DNA of 64,000 nt from Parafrankia sp. EUN1f. Lineage in GTDB: Bacteria > Actinomycetota > Actinomycetes > Frankiales > Frankiaceae. The position numbers and the translations under genes were made by a program. Each line of letters starts with the position of its first letter. The first letter of the stretch is position 1. The stretch spans positions 57,347 to 121,346 of the forward strand of contig NZ_ADGX01000002.1 of assembly GCF_000177675.1 (NCBI RefSeq), given 5' to 3'. Under the pieces are notes generated by a model. The model was not told the DNA's origin. It saw only the letters and a program-made list of their open reading frames with translations, and did no database searches. Below are positions 34,061 to 42,516 of this stretch, piece by piece.

Positions 34061-35275
34061 ATGCAGCTCTACGACGACCTCGAGGACTTCGGCAGCTTCG
34101 ACGACACCGTCGCCGGTGACGTCCGGGACCCCTATCCCGAGCTCGCGCGGATGCGCCGCGACGAGCCGGTCCAGCGGCTCGACCTCTCCGACATGCCGCA
34201 CGACGAGAACAAGCCCATCTTCTTCGTCTACCGGTACGACGACGTGGCCCGCGTGCTGCGGGACAACGAGACGTTCTCCTCGTCCATCATCCTCGACTTC
34301 TTCGGGGACGCCCTGGGCAAGGACGTCATGCTCGGGATGGACGAGCCGGCGCACCGCCGCCACCGCGCTCTGGTCGCCGGCGCGTTCACGCAGAGGGCGG
34401 TGGCCCGCCGGGAGCACGACCTCGTCGGGCGGATCGCGGGCGAGCTCGTCGACCAGTTCGCCGCCGACGGCCGGGCCGACCTCGTCCGGCAGTTCACCTT
34501 CCCCTTCCCGCCCAAGGTCACAGCGAGCCTGCTCGGCCTGCCCCCCGAGGACTACCCGCGGTTCCAGCGCTGGTCGATCGCGCTGCTGAGCATCCTGACC
34601 AACCGGGAACGAGGCCTCGCCGCCGCCGGCGCCCTCAAGCGGTACTTCGCCCAGATCCTCGCCGCGCGGCGCGCCGCGCCCCGCGACGACCTCATCAGCG
34701 ACCTCGCCGCCGCCGAGCTCGACGGCCAACGGCTCACCGACGACGAGATCTTCTCGTTCCTGCGCCTGCTGCTGCCCGCCGGAGTCGAGACCACATACCG
34801 GTCGACCGGCAGCATGCTGTTCGGGCTCCTGTCGCATCCGGACCAGCTCGACGCCGTGCGCGCCGACCGATCACTGATCCCGCAGGCGATCGAGGAGGCG
34901 GTCCGCTGGGAGCCGCCGCTGCTGTCGATCACCAGGGTCGCGGCCCGCGACACCGAGCTGTCCGGCGTTCCCATCCCGGCCGGCTCCGCGGTCATGCCGA
35001 TGCTCGGCGCGGCCAACCGGGAGGCCGAGCGCAACCCCGAACCCGACCGCTTCGACATCCGCAGGCAGGGAAGGCAGCACATCTCGTTCGGCCACGGCGT
35101 CCACATCTGTCTGGGCATGCACCTCGCCAGGCTCGAGATGCGTGTCGCTCTCGAAACGCTGCTCGACCGGCTCCCAGGGCTGCGCCTCGACCCCGACGGC
35201 GACGACCCGCACATCCACGGGCAGGTCTTCCGCTCGCCCACCAGTCTGCCTGTCCTGTTCGACGTGGCCGCGTAG
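34061..35275 (+). CDS. Cytochrome P450
   Basis: A 404-residue soluble bacterial P450. I-helix LLPAGVETTYRS, ExxR in EEAVRWEPP and heme segment FGHGVHICLGMHLA with proximal Cys350 are all present. The N-terminus (MQLYDDLEDFGSFDDTVAGD) lies over the tail of the aldehyde dehydrogenase relic; the ATG has GGAGGGG. It is the last intact enzyme of the operon that starts with the signal-less binding protein. The HIHGQVFRSPTSLPVLF end is typical of one large actinobacterial P450 group. No ferredoxin gene is adjacent. Confidence 0.92.
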   Translation: MQLYDDLEDFGSFDDTVAGDVRDPYPELARMRRDEPVQRLDLSDMPHDENKPIFFVYRYDDVARVLRDNETFSSSIILDFFGDALGKDVMLGMDEPAHRRHRALVAGAFTQRAVARREHDLVGRIAGELVDQFAADGRADLVRQFTFPFPPKVTASLLGLPPEDYPRFQRWSIALLSILTNRERGLAAAGALKRYFAQILAARRAAPRDDLISDLAAAELDGQRLTDDEIFSFLRLLLPAGVETTYRSTGSMLFGLLSHPDQLDAVRADRSLIPQAIEEAVRWEPPLLSITRVAARDTELSGVPIPAGSAVMPMLGAANREAERNPEPDRFDIRRQGRQHISFGHGVHICLGMHLARLEMRVALETLLDRLPGLRLDPDGDDPHIHGQVFRSPTSLPVLFDVAA

Positions 35276-35317
35276 CCGCCGCACCGGCGGCGCGCCCCGA
35301 AGCGACTGGAGAAACCG

Positions 35318-36628
35318 ATGCGGCTCTTACGGATCCCGACCCATCGGTCCGCGCGCCCACGAGGGCGGCGACCGGCCAGACCACCCCTGGCCACCGCGGC
35401 CGCGCTGACCGCGGCTCTGCTTGCTGCCGCTGGCTGTGGCGGAGGCAGCAGCGACGAGCGCCCGGACGGCGCGCCCATGAACGGCAGCGCATCCCAGGCA
35501 CTCGGCCCCCGGGCGGCCGCGACCGGCGTCCCCATCCGGATCGGCGTGGTCACAGAGGGCAAGGGCGCCTTCAGTGACCTTTCCATCCAGGGCCGGGTGG
35601 CCGAAGCGACCGTCAGGTTCCTCAACGAGCATCGCTCCGGCTTCTCCGGACGACCGATCGAGCTGGTGCAGTGCACCAGCCAGACGGACCCCGCGAAAGG
35701 CACGGACTGTGGCAACCGGATGATCGAAGAGGGCGTGACCGCGGTCCTCATAGGCACGACCGGCGTCGTCGAGAGCATCTGGCAGCCGGTCGCCGAGGCG
35801 AAGATCCCGGTCATGCTCTACGGCTCGAGCGACGTGGCCCTCCTCCACGACAGCGAGTCGACCTTCATCCTGAGCAGCCCGAACTTCCCACTCGTCGAGC
35901 TGCCGCTGCAGATCGCCAGGCAGGAACACGCCACCAGGATCACGTCGATCGTCATCGACGTCCCGGCGGCTGTTTCCGCCCTGACCGACGTCGCGGTGCC
36001 GACCCTGCGAAAGGCCGGAGTCGAGAACACACTCGTCGCCGTGCCGCCCGGAACCGCCGACATGACACCGCAGGCGCAGAGCGTCGCGTCCCGTAACCCC
36101 GGCGTCGTTTTCATCGCGGGTAACGACTCGTTCTGCATCAGCGCGCTCAACGGCCTGAAAGCCGTCGGCTACACCGGGAAGATCACCGCCGTCTCGGAAT
36201 GCATCACCGACGCCACCCTGAAGGCCGTGCCCGGCGCCGCCCTGAAAGGCGTCGCGATCAGCAGCTACTCACCGATCGGCACGGACAACCCGTCGACCCG
36301 CCTCTACGACGCCGTGGTGGACGCCTACGGCAAGGACATCGACCCCAGCGTCGCGGACGGCCTGGTCATGTTCACCGTGCTCGCCGGCTTCCAGGCGGCC
36401 GTCGGGCACATCGCGGGCGACATCACACCCCAGTCCGTGCTCGCCGCCATCAGGAACATGCCCGAGCAGGAACTCCCCGGCGCCGGCGGGCTGAAGTTCC
36501 GCTGCAACGGCAAGGCCGTCCCGGACACGCCAGCCGTCTGCACCCGCGGCGGCCTCGTAACCACCCTCGACGGGGAAGGCAGGCCAACCACCTACGAGGT
36601 CGTCGGCAACACACCCGTAGCCGACTGA
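35318..36628 (+). CDS. Lipoprotein ABC-transporter substrate-binding protein (branched-chain amino acid type)
   Basis: A 436-residue receptor: a basic N-terminus, hydrophobic core and lipobox LLAAAGCGGG near residue 40, then a type-1 periplasmic-binding domain (PIRIGVVTEGKGAF, CTSQTDPAKGTDCG, VAEAKIPVMLYGSSD, FIAGNDSFCISAL). It follows the P450 by 42 bases with GGAG before the ATG. No permease or ATPase follows, so it may use a transporter elsewhere or act as an extracellular sensor. It could take up the pathway's substrate. Confidence 0.85.
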   Translation: MRLLRIPTHRSARPRGRRPARPPLATAAALTAALLAAAGCGGGSSDERPDGAPMNGSASQALGPRAAATGVPIRIGVVTEGKGAFSDLSIQGRVAEATVRFLNEHRSGFSGRPIELVQCTSQTDPAKGTDCGNRMIEEGVTAVLIGTTGVVESIWQPVAEAKIPVMLYGSSDVALLHDSESTFILSSPNFPLVELPLQIARQEHATRITSIVIDVPAAVSALTDVAVPTLRKAGVENTLVAVPPGTADMTPQAQSVASRNPGVVFIAGNDSFCISALNGLKAVGYTGKITAVSECITDATLKAVPGAALKGVAISSYSPIGTDNPSTRLYDAVVDAYGKDIDPSVADGLVMFTVLAGFQAAVGHIAGDITPQSVLAAIRNMPEQELPGAGGLKFRCNGKAVPDTPAVCTRGGLVTTLDGEGRPTTYEVVGNTPVAD

Positions 36629-36689
36629 GCTGGAGGGACCGGCAGCTCACCCGGGAAACCTCGCCCGGGGAACCCCGGCTCCGGCAGAC

Positions 36690-38018
36690 CTAGACGGAAC
36701 CGGTGCGGTCCCATTGGCGGGCCCTGACCTTGCCCGCGGCCGGTCGTTCGAAGGCGGCCGGCCTGGCGGCGCCGCGCAGGACCGTGTCGCGGGCAAGCTC
36801 GAGCGCGCCGCGCGGGCCGACGGCGCTGACGATGTCGTCCGGTGTGAACAGCAGCTCGAACAGCGACCGGGCCCGCACGTCGGCCGACGAGCCGGCGAGC
36901 CGTAGGTCGCCGTCCCTTCCCCCGTCGGTCAGCAGTTTCTTGACCTGCCGCAGCTGGGACGGGAACGACCAGGTCAGGTCCGGGCTGCTCGGCGGTGACT
37001 GGCGCAGCGCGCCGAACTGGATCCGGAACTCCTCGCTGTACCGCTCCATGACCTTCGCGTTGAGCCACAGCAGCGCGTCGAGCCGTTCCACTGCTCCCGC
37101 GGGCGCGGCGAGCACGGCCCGCCAGCCGGCGTTGAGCGCTTCGACGTAGGAGATCATGATCGACGCGAGCAACTGCTCCTTGGAGTCGGCGACGCGGTAG
37201 ACGCCGGCGACGCTGACGCCGGCGGCGGCCGCGATGTCGCGAATGGTCGTCGCCTCGTATCCGCGCCGGCCGAACTCCGCCCGCGCGGCCGCCCGGATCA
37301 GCGCGGGCCGGCCGGCCTCGGCCAACTCGTCCGCGTCGGGCCAGCTCGCGATCTGCTCCTGCGCCGCGGCGAACGCGGCCGACCGGTCCAACGCCGCGCC
37401 GTCGACCGGCCCGGCGGCGACGCCCTCAAGCAGGATCCGGCAGCGCAGGGCGGGCAGCCGGTCCGCGCCCGGCAGCCGGTGCGACACACCGATACCTACA
37501 TGGATCATGCTCTCGCACATCCGGTCGGCGAGCAGCGCCAGGTCGACGCCCGGTCGTAGCCAGCCGCTGTCGCGTCCGGCCTCCAGCAGCTCCAACAGCA
37601 CGGCGCGCACGACGGACGGCGTCCGCGCCGAGACCTGGACCAGCTCGTCGCTGGCTCCCACCGGCGGGTCGTAGTACGAGAGCAGTACGGCCGCCCGGTG
37701 CTGCACCGCACAACCGGCGATCGCCTCACCGAACGCCACGACCAGCTCGGCCGGTGGTCGTCCGCCCGGCCGGCGCAGTTCCTCGACGGCGGCCTGCGCG
37801 ACCCCGTCCAGCGCCAGGTGGTAGCGCCGGATCAGCTCGGCGACGATGGCGTCCTTGGAGTCGAAATGGTGGTACAGGCTGCCGGCGAGGATACCGGCCG
37901 CGTCGGCGATGTCCTTCAGCGTCGCGCGGATCCCCGCCGTGGCGAACAGCCGCGCGGCAGCATCGAGGATCTCACCCCGGCGCGCACCATCCCTCGACAC
38001 GGCCTCCCCCTTCGACAC
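36690..38018 (-). CDS. Tandem TetR regulator (two TetR units in one chain)
   Basis: A 442-residue protein with two complete TetR-type DNA-binding domains. HTH 1 (about 34-60): TLKDIADAAGILAGSLYHHF. HTH 2 (about 250-280): TIRDIAAAAGVSVAGVYRVA. Each is followed by its own ligand-binding helical domain, so the chain may act as a covalent dimer with two unlike half-sites. The GTG start is weakly supported. It is convergent with the binding-protein gene and divergent from the original P450 promoter region (38019-38469), which it probably controls along with itself. It is a candidate regulator for region 3. Confidence 0.88.
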   Translation of the reverse strand: MSKGEAVSRDGARRGEILDAAARLFATAGIRATLKDIADAAGILAGSLYHHFDSKDAIVAELIRRYHLALDGVAQAAVEELRRPGGRPPAELVVAFGEAIAGCAVQHRAAVLLSYYDPPVGASDELVQVSARTPSVVRAVLLELLEAGRDSGWLRPGVDLALLADRMCESMIHVGIGVSHRLPGADRLPALRCRILLEGVAAGPVDGAALDRSAAFAAAQEQIASWPDADELAEAGRPALIRAAARAEFGRRGYEATTIRDIAAAAGVSVAGVYRVADSKEQLLASIMISYVEALNAGWRAVLAAPAGAVERLDALLWLNAKVMERYSEEFRIQFGALRQSPPSSPDLTWSFPSQLRQVKKLLTDGGRDGDLRLAGSSADVRARSLFELLFTPDDIVSAVGPRGALELARDTVLRGAARPAAFERPAAGKVRARQWDRTGSV

Positions 38019-38469
38019 CTCCTGCGACCGACGACGCTACCGAAAATCGCGCGGGCCGCGTTCCGGTCCAGCGCCCGCCGGTGAACCCGCCCCTGGATGG
38101 GCAACGCCCTTGTCCGGGGGCGTCACGGTGACCTCGACGAGCCCTCAGGATGCCTCGATGCGTCCGCGGGGAACCAGGCGTACGGGGCGCGATCGCTTTA
38201 CAGTCCACCCGGAAGCCAGTATTTTCCGTTGTGAACAAATATTAGGTTTAAGTCGTCGGTAGCCGTCAACCGGCCCCGGCCCGGCATCGAGGATCAGTTC
38301 CGCTGCGCGGCGGGCGCGGGCCGGGCCGACGGTCTGCTCATCCGCGCTTCAAGAAGCCGCGGGACCTGGCGGCGAGCCTCCCGCCTGCGCGCCGCCGGTC
38401 GATCCGGACCCCGACCCCGACCTCACCGCCCGTGCTCCTCGATCCCGCGTTCGCGCCGGAGGGAATCAG
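38019..38469 (+). promoter_or_regulatory. Divergent promoter region: tandem TetR / interrupted P450
   Basis: No gene recognised. An AT-rich patch near 38221-38250 (TTGTGAACAAATATTAGG) stands out from otherwise very GC-rich DNA and is the likely location of promoter elements. The region ends in GGAGGG six bases before GTG at 38470. Confidence 0.4.
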
Positions 38470-38478
38470 GTGACCAAT
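38470..38478 (+). other. Probable original start codons of the interrupted P450
   Basis: GTG ACC AAT, preceded by GGAGGG at ideal spacing, is immediately followed by the IS-like left end. Joining these three codons to AGC ATC GCT CCG at 39798, after the right end, keeps the P450 frame (VTN-SIAPVQWDPYD). This is a reconstruction. Confidence 0.5.
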
Positions 38479-39797
38479 AAAGGTAGCGCGCAGGCCCCGT
38501 CCTTCAGGGCGCGGTCAGCACATCAACTCGGCCGTAAAGGTGACAGTCGCGCGTTGTATTCTGCCGGTTATGGGGAGTCGGGTGGTGAAACGGGCATACA
38601 GGTACCGTTTCTACCCGAATCCAGAACACGTGGAGAACCTCGCGAAAACCTTCGGCTGTGTGCGCTATGTGTACAACCGTGCGCTGACCGAACGACACCG
38701 GGCCTGGACCCAGGAGCAGCGCCGGGTCGGCCATGCCGAGACCGACCGGATGCTCACGGCCTGGAAACGCGAGCCGGATACGCGGTGGCTCGCCGAGCCG
38801 TCGAAGGGTCTGCTGCAGGCGACACTGCGGTATCTGCAGGCCGCGTATGTGAACTTCTGGGCGAAGCGGGCTGGCCCTCCGACGTTCAAGAGGAAAGGGA
38901 GGACCACCGATTCGGCGACCTATTTCCGGAACTGTTTCACCTTCCGGGATGGCCGGGTCACGTTGGCGAAGCAGACCAGTCCGTTGGACATCGTGTGGTC
39001 CCGTCCGTTGCCTGGTGGTGCGGTGCCGTCGCAGGTCACGGTGTCCCGCAACAGCCGTGGTCAGTACCACGTGTCGATCCTGGTCGAGGAGTCGGTCTCC
39101 GCCCTGCCGGCGTCACCGGGGCGGGTGGGGATCGACGCCGGGGTCACGTCGCTGGTCACGTTGTCGACCGGGGAGAAGGTGGCCAACCCGGGGCACGAGG
39201 GGCGGGATCGGGAACGCCTCGCCCGGGCGCAGCGGACGCTGTCCCGCAAGGCGAAGGGCTCGGCGAACCGGGCGAAGGCCCGGGCTCGGGTTGCCCGGGT
39301 CCATGGTCGGATCGCGGACCGGCGCTGGGATCATCTGCACAAGCTGTCCACGAGGATCATCCGCGAGAACCAAACGGTGGTCGTCGAGGATCTGGCGGTC
39401 CGGAACATGGTCCGGAATCGTTCGCTGGCCCGGGCGGTCTCGGACGCGTCGTGGTCGGAGTTGCGGCGGATGCTGGAGTACAAGGCCGGCTGGTATGGCC
39501 GGGAGGTCATCGCCGTCGACCGCTGGTATCCCAGCTCGAAGACCTGCTCGTCCTGCGGGGCGCGGGTCGAAAGCCTGCCGTTGAACGTTCGGGAGTGGGC
39601 CTGTCGCTGCGGTTTGGTGCACGACCGGGATGTAAACGCGGCGCGGAACATTCTGGCCGTGGGGCTCACGGTGTCAGCCTGTGGAGACGGAGTCAGACCA
39701 CCCTGTTCCTAGAATGGGGAGGCGTCTGTCGATGAAGCAGGAAAACCTGCCCGTGAGGGTGGGAATCACCAGCCTTCAGGCCGGCGAGAATGTCAAC
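38479..39797 (+). mobile_element. TnpB-only IS605/IS1341-type element
   Basis: The element holds one gene, tnpB, and no Y1 (TnpA) transposase. Both ends contain a subterminal imperfect hairpin built around CCTTCAGG (left about 38494-38514, right about 39766-39786), as in IS200/IS605 elements. The right end closes with GAATGTCAAC, like the GATGTCAA ends of relatives. There is no target duplication, as expected for this family. The limits are inferred by restoring the P450 frame and may be off by a few bases. It could move only with TnpA supplied elsewhere. Confidence 0.7.
38570..39712 (+). CDS. tnpB: RNA-guided nuclease/transposon protein TnpB
   Basis: A 380-residue TnpB (OrfB). N-terminal YRYRFYPNPEH and FGCVRYVYNRAL; RuvC residues Asp189 (GIDAGVTS), Glu273 (VVEDLAVRNM) and Asp352/Asp354 (HDRDVNAARNI); zinc finger Cys326, 329, 345 and 347. 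All catalytic positions are present, so it may be active. In the family TnpB is a guide-RNA-directed nuclease whose omega RNA covers the end of the gene and the right end, with the guide being flanking DNA. Here that flank is the start of a P450 gene. The start could also be the GTG at 38582. Confidence 0.92.
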   Translation: MGSRVVKRAYRYRFYPNPEHVENLAKTFGCVRYVYNRALTERHRAWTQEQRRVGHAETDRMLTAWKREPDTRWLAEPSKGLLQATLRYLQAAYVNFWAKRAGPPTFKRKGRTTDSATYFRNCFTFRDGRVTLAKQTSPLDIVWSRPLPGGAVPSQVTVSRNSRGQYHVSILVEESVSALPASPGRVGIDAGVTSLVTLSTGEKVANPGHEGRDRERLARAQRTLSRKAKGSANRAKARARVARVHGRIADRRWDHLHKLSTRIIRENQTVVVEDLAVRNMVRNRSLARAVSDASWSELRRMLEYKAGWYGREVIAVDRWYPSSKTCSSCGARVESLPLNVREWACRCGLVHDRDVNAARNILAVGLTVSACGDGVRPPCS

Positions 39798-40985
39798 AGC
39801 ATCGCTCCGGTCCAGTGGGACCCGTACGACTCGAGCCTCGCCGCCGACCCTTACCCGACGTACCGGCGCCTGCGGGATGAGGCGCCGCTGTATTACAACG
39901 AGGAGCATGACTTCTATGCGCTGAGCCGATACGCCGACTGTGAGCGCGGGCTGCCCGACTGGGAGACCTACCGGTCCGGGCGTGGCATGGTCCTGGAGAT
40001 CATCAAGGCGGGCATCGAGATTCCGCCGGGCACGCTGATCATGGAGGATCCACCGGTTCACACCATTCACCGCCGCCTGCTGGTCAGGGTGTTCACCCCG
40101 CGGCGGATCAGCGCGTTGGAGCCCAGGGTGCGGGAGTTCTGCGCCAACGCCCTCGACCCCTACCGAAGCCGCGACCGGTTCGACCTGATGGAGGCTCTGG
40201 GCGGCGAGCTGCCCATGAGGGTGATCGGGATGCTGCTCGGGATCCCGGAGGCCGAGCAGGCGTCCGTCCGCGACCATGTCGACAGCTCGATGCGGATCCA
40301 GGACGGCAGCGGCATCAACGTGGCCGATACCGCGATCCTCTCCGGGGAGATCTACGGCGACTACATCGACTGGCGGCGGGACAACCCGTCCAACGACCTC
40401 ATGACGGACCTGCTGTACACCGAGTTCGACGACGAGAACGGCGTGCGCCGCACACTGACCAGAGACGAGGTGCTCGGCTACGTCAACATCCTCTCCGGGG
40501 CCGGCAACGAGACCACCGGCCGGCTGGTCGGCTGGATCGGCTCCACCCTGGCGGCGCACCCCGATCAGCGGCAGGAACTCGTCGATGACCCCTCCCTGAT
40601 CCCGAACGCGGTCGAGGAGGTGCTGCGGTACGAACCGCCGAGCATGGCTATCTCCCGGTACGTGACCAGGGACGTCGGATGGCACGGCACCACGGTGCCC
40701 GCCGGCTCCGCGCTCGTCTTCCTGGTCGGGAGTGCCAACCGGGACGACCGCCGCTTCCCGCGCGGTGACGTCTTCGACATCCACCGCGAGGTCGGACAGC
40801 ACCTGACCCTCGGGCTCGGCGCGCACTACTGCCTCGGCGCCGCGCTGGCCCGGCTGCAGGGCCGGATCGCCCTGGAGGAGCTTCTCGCCCGGTTCCCGCG
40901 CTGGGACGTCGACTGGGAGAACGCGACCATGGCGCAGACCTCGACCGTCCGCGGCTGGGAGAAGCTCCCGGTCGTGATCCCCTGA
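39732..40985 (+). CDS. Cytochrome P450 with an IS-derived N-terminus
   Basis: The P450 proper begins at SIAPVQWDPYDSSLAADPYP and has the I-helix LSGAGNETTGRL, ExxR in EEVLRYEPP and the heme segment LGLGAHYCLGAALA (Cys367). The frame upstream of Ser is made of transposon right-end sequence; ATG at 39732 would give about 22 extra residues (MKQENLPVRVGITSLQAGEN VN). The start is uncertain, and no strong ribosome site other than AGGCG is seen. The protein may therefore be poorly expressed or driven from the element. It is followed by an amidohydrolase gene after 115 bases. Confidence 0.85.
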   Translation: MKQENLPVRVGITSLQAGENVNSIAPVQWDPYDSSLAADPYPTYRRLRDEAPLYYNEEHDFYALSRYADCERGLPDWETYRSGRGMVLEIIKAGIEIPPGTLIMEDPPVHTIHRRLLVRVFTPRRISALEPRVREFCANALDPYRSRDRFDLMEALGGELPMRVIGMLLGIPEAEQASVRDHVDSSMRIQDGSGINVADTAILSGEIYGDYIDWRRDNPSNDLMTDLLYTEFDDENGVRRTLTRDEVLGYVNILSGAGNETTGRLVGWIGSTLAAHPDQRQELVDDPSLIPNAVEEVLRYEPPSMAISRYVTRDVGWHGTTVPAGSALVFLVGSANRDDRRFPRGDVFDIHREVGQHLTLGLGAHYCLGAALARLQGRIALEELLARFPRWDVDWENATMAQTSTVRGWEKLPVVIP

Positions 40986-40991
40986 TCAGCT

Positions 40992-41012
40992 GCCTCAAAC
41001 GCCTCCTGAGGC
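40992..41012 (+). terminator. Weak hairpin between the P450 and the amidohydrolase
   Basis: GCCTCA/TGAGGC with a 9-base loop, just after the P450 stop. An overlapping CGCCTC/GAGGCG pairing is also possible. No T tract, so its activity is doubtful. Confidence 0.3.
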
Positions 41013-41100
41013 GGAGCTCCCTGCACGGAGGACCTGACCTCCACCTCCGTCGCGCCGGTGCGCTGCTCGTCCAGGAACTCCGATCGGCAAGGAGCTGACC

Positions 41101-42393
41101 GTGGACATCAACGATCTGATTCTCGTCTCCGTCGACGACCATGCGGTGGAGCCCCCCGACATGTTCGCCGGCCGCCTTCCTGCCCGGTACGCCGACCAGG
41201 CACCCAAGGTCATCACCAAGGACGACGGAACCGACGCCTGGGTCTTCGAAGGACAGGAGGCGACGAATGTAGGCCTGAACGCCGTGGCCGGTCGTCCCCC
41301 GGACGAATACGGCGCGGAGCCGACCCGTTTCAGCGAGATCCGGCCGGGGTGCTTCGATATCCATGAACGCATCCGCGACATGAACGCGGGCGGCCTCGCG
41401 GCGTCGATGAACTTCCCGTCCTATCCACAGTTCTGCGGCCAGTACTTCGCGCGGGCGAGCGACAAGGACCTCGCGCTGGCCGTCCTGCGGGCCTACAACG
41501 ACTGGCACATCGACGAGTGGTGTGGCACATACCCGGGGCGGATGATCCCGCTGGCGCTGCCGCCGATCTGGGATCCCGCGCTGATGGCGGAGGAGGTCCG
41601 GCGTGTCGCCGCGAAGGGCTGTCACGCCGTGACCTTCTCGGAGAACCCGGAGAAGCTCGGGTACCCGTCGCTGCACAGCGACCACTGGGATCCCTTCTGG
41701 CAGGCCTGCTCAGAGCAGAACACCGTGGTCTGCCTACATATCGGCTCGTCCTCCCAGGTCGTCATCACCTCCCTCGACGCACCCGTCGACACGATGATCA
41801 CCCTGCAGCCGATGAGCATCGTGCAGGCCGCCGCCGACCTGATCTGGTCGCCGTTCCTTCGACGTTTCCCCGACCTCACCCTGGCCCTCAGCGAAGGGGG
41901 CATCGGATGGATTCCGTACTTCCTCGAACGCGTCGACCGCGTCTACAAAAAGCACCGCGCCTGGACCCATCAGGACTTCGGTGACATGCTTCCCAGCGAG
42001 TTGTTCCTCCAGCGCATCGTCACCTGCTTCATCGAGGACGAGTTCGGCGTCGCCAGCCGCGGAAAGCTGAACATCGACATGGTCACGTGGGAGTGCGACT
42101 ATCCGCACTCGGACTCGTCCTGGCCGCTCGCGCCCGAATCCCTCGGCCGCTACCTCGACGGGGTACCTGACCGAGATGTCGCGAAGATCACCCACGAGAA
42201 CGCGCTGCGGCTTTTCTCCTTCGATCTTTTCTCGCATCTCCCCAGGGAGCAGGCCACCGTCGGCGCGCTGCGCGCGCGTGCCGCCGACGTCGACCTCGGC
42301 TACCGGTCGTCGGAGCGCCTCAGGAAGGCTGGCACGGCCCCGGTCAGCGTGCTCGACCTCGCCCGACAGCTGCCCACCTCCAGGGAGAGCTGA
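41101..42393 (+). CDS. Amidohydrolase family 2 (paralogue of 6102-7388)
   Basis: A 430-residue ACMSD-like amidohydrolase. Family marks: ILVSVDDHAVEPPDMFAGRLP, IRPGCFDIHERIRDMN, ASMNFPSYPQFCGQYF, CLHIGSSS, LSEGGIGWIPYFLERVDR and WECDYPHSDSSWP. It aligns throughout with the 6102-7388 product but lacks the repeat tail. The GTG start has AAGGAG at 6-base spacing. A 38-residue membrane peptide gene and an AveC-like gene follow directly, so the three probably act in one step or complex. Confidence 0.88.
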   Translation: MDINDLILVSVDDHAVEPPDMFAGRLPARYADQAPKVITKDDGTDAWVFEGQEATNVGLNAVAGRPPDEYGAEPTRFSEIRPGCFDIHERIRDMNAGGLAASMNFPSYPQFCGQYFARASDKDLALAVLRAYNDWHIDEWCGTYPGRMIPLALPPIWDPALMAEEVRRVAAKGCHAVTFSENPEKLGYPSLHSDHWDPFWQACSEQNTVVCLHIGSSSQVVITSLDAPVDTMITLQPMSIVQAAADLIWSPFLRRFPDLTLALSEGGIGWIPYFLERVDRVYKKHRAWTHQDFGDMLPSELFLQRIVTCFIEDEFGVASRGKLNIDMVTWECDYPHSDSSWPLAPESLGRYLDGVPDRDVAKITHENALRLFSFDLFSHLPREQATVGALRARAADVDLGYRSSERLRKAGTAPVSVLDLARQLPTSRES

Positions 42394-42399
42394 GGATCC

Positions 42400-42516
42400 A
42401 TGGGCGCGCTCATCATGCTCGGAACGCTGTTCGCTCTCATCGCGCTCATCTTCTTTCTGGTACTACGTCTCGACCCGGAGATGCGGGGTCGGTCGGAGTC
42501 CGAGGGGGAACGGTGA
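42400..42516 (+). CDS. 38-residue single-span membrane peptide
   Basis: MGALIMLGTLFALIALIFFL then VLRLDPEMRGRSESEGER: one helix and a charged cytosolic tail. It starts 6 bases after the amidohydrolase stop, with AGAGCTGAGGAT upstream, and its TGA overlaps the GTG of the AveC-like gene (GTGA). Strong coupling on both sides supports a real gene despite its size. It could anchor the amidohydrolase or stabilise the AveC-like protein; this is speculative. Confidence 0.7.
   Translation: MGALIMLGTLFALIALIFFLVLRLDPEMRGRSESEGER

Noticed and set aside
38470..39735. 421-codon frame through the TnpB element as a separate protein
   Set aside because: It is out of frame with TnpB and Gly/Arg-rich; only its first three codons make sense, as the old P450 start.
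38479..39797. A Y1 (TnpA) transposase within the element
   Set aside because: No HUH motif or TnpA-like frame was found on either strand, so the element is TnpB-only.
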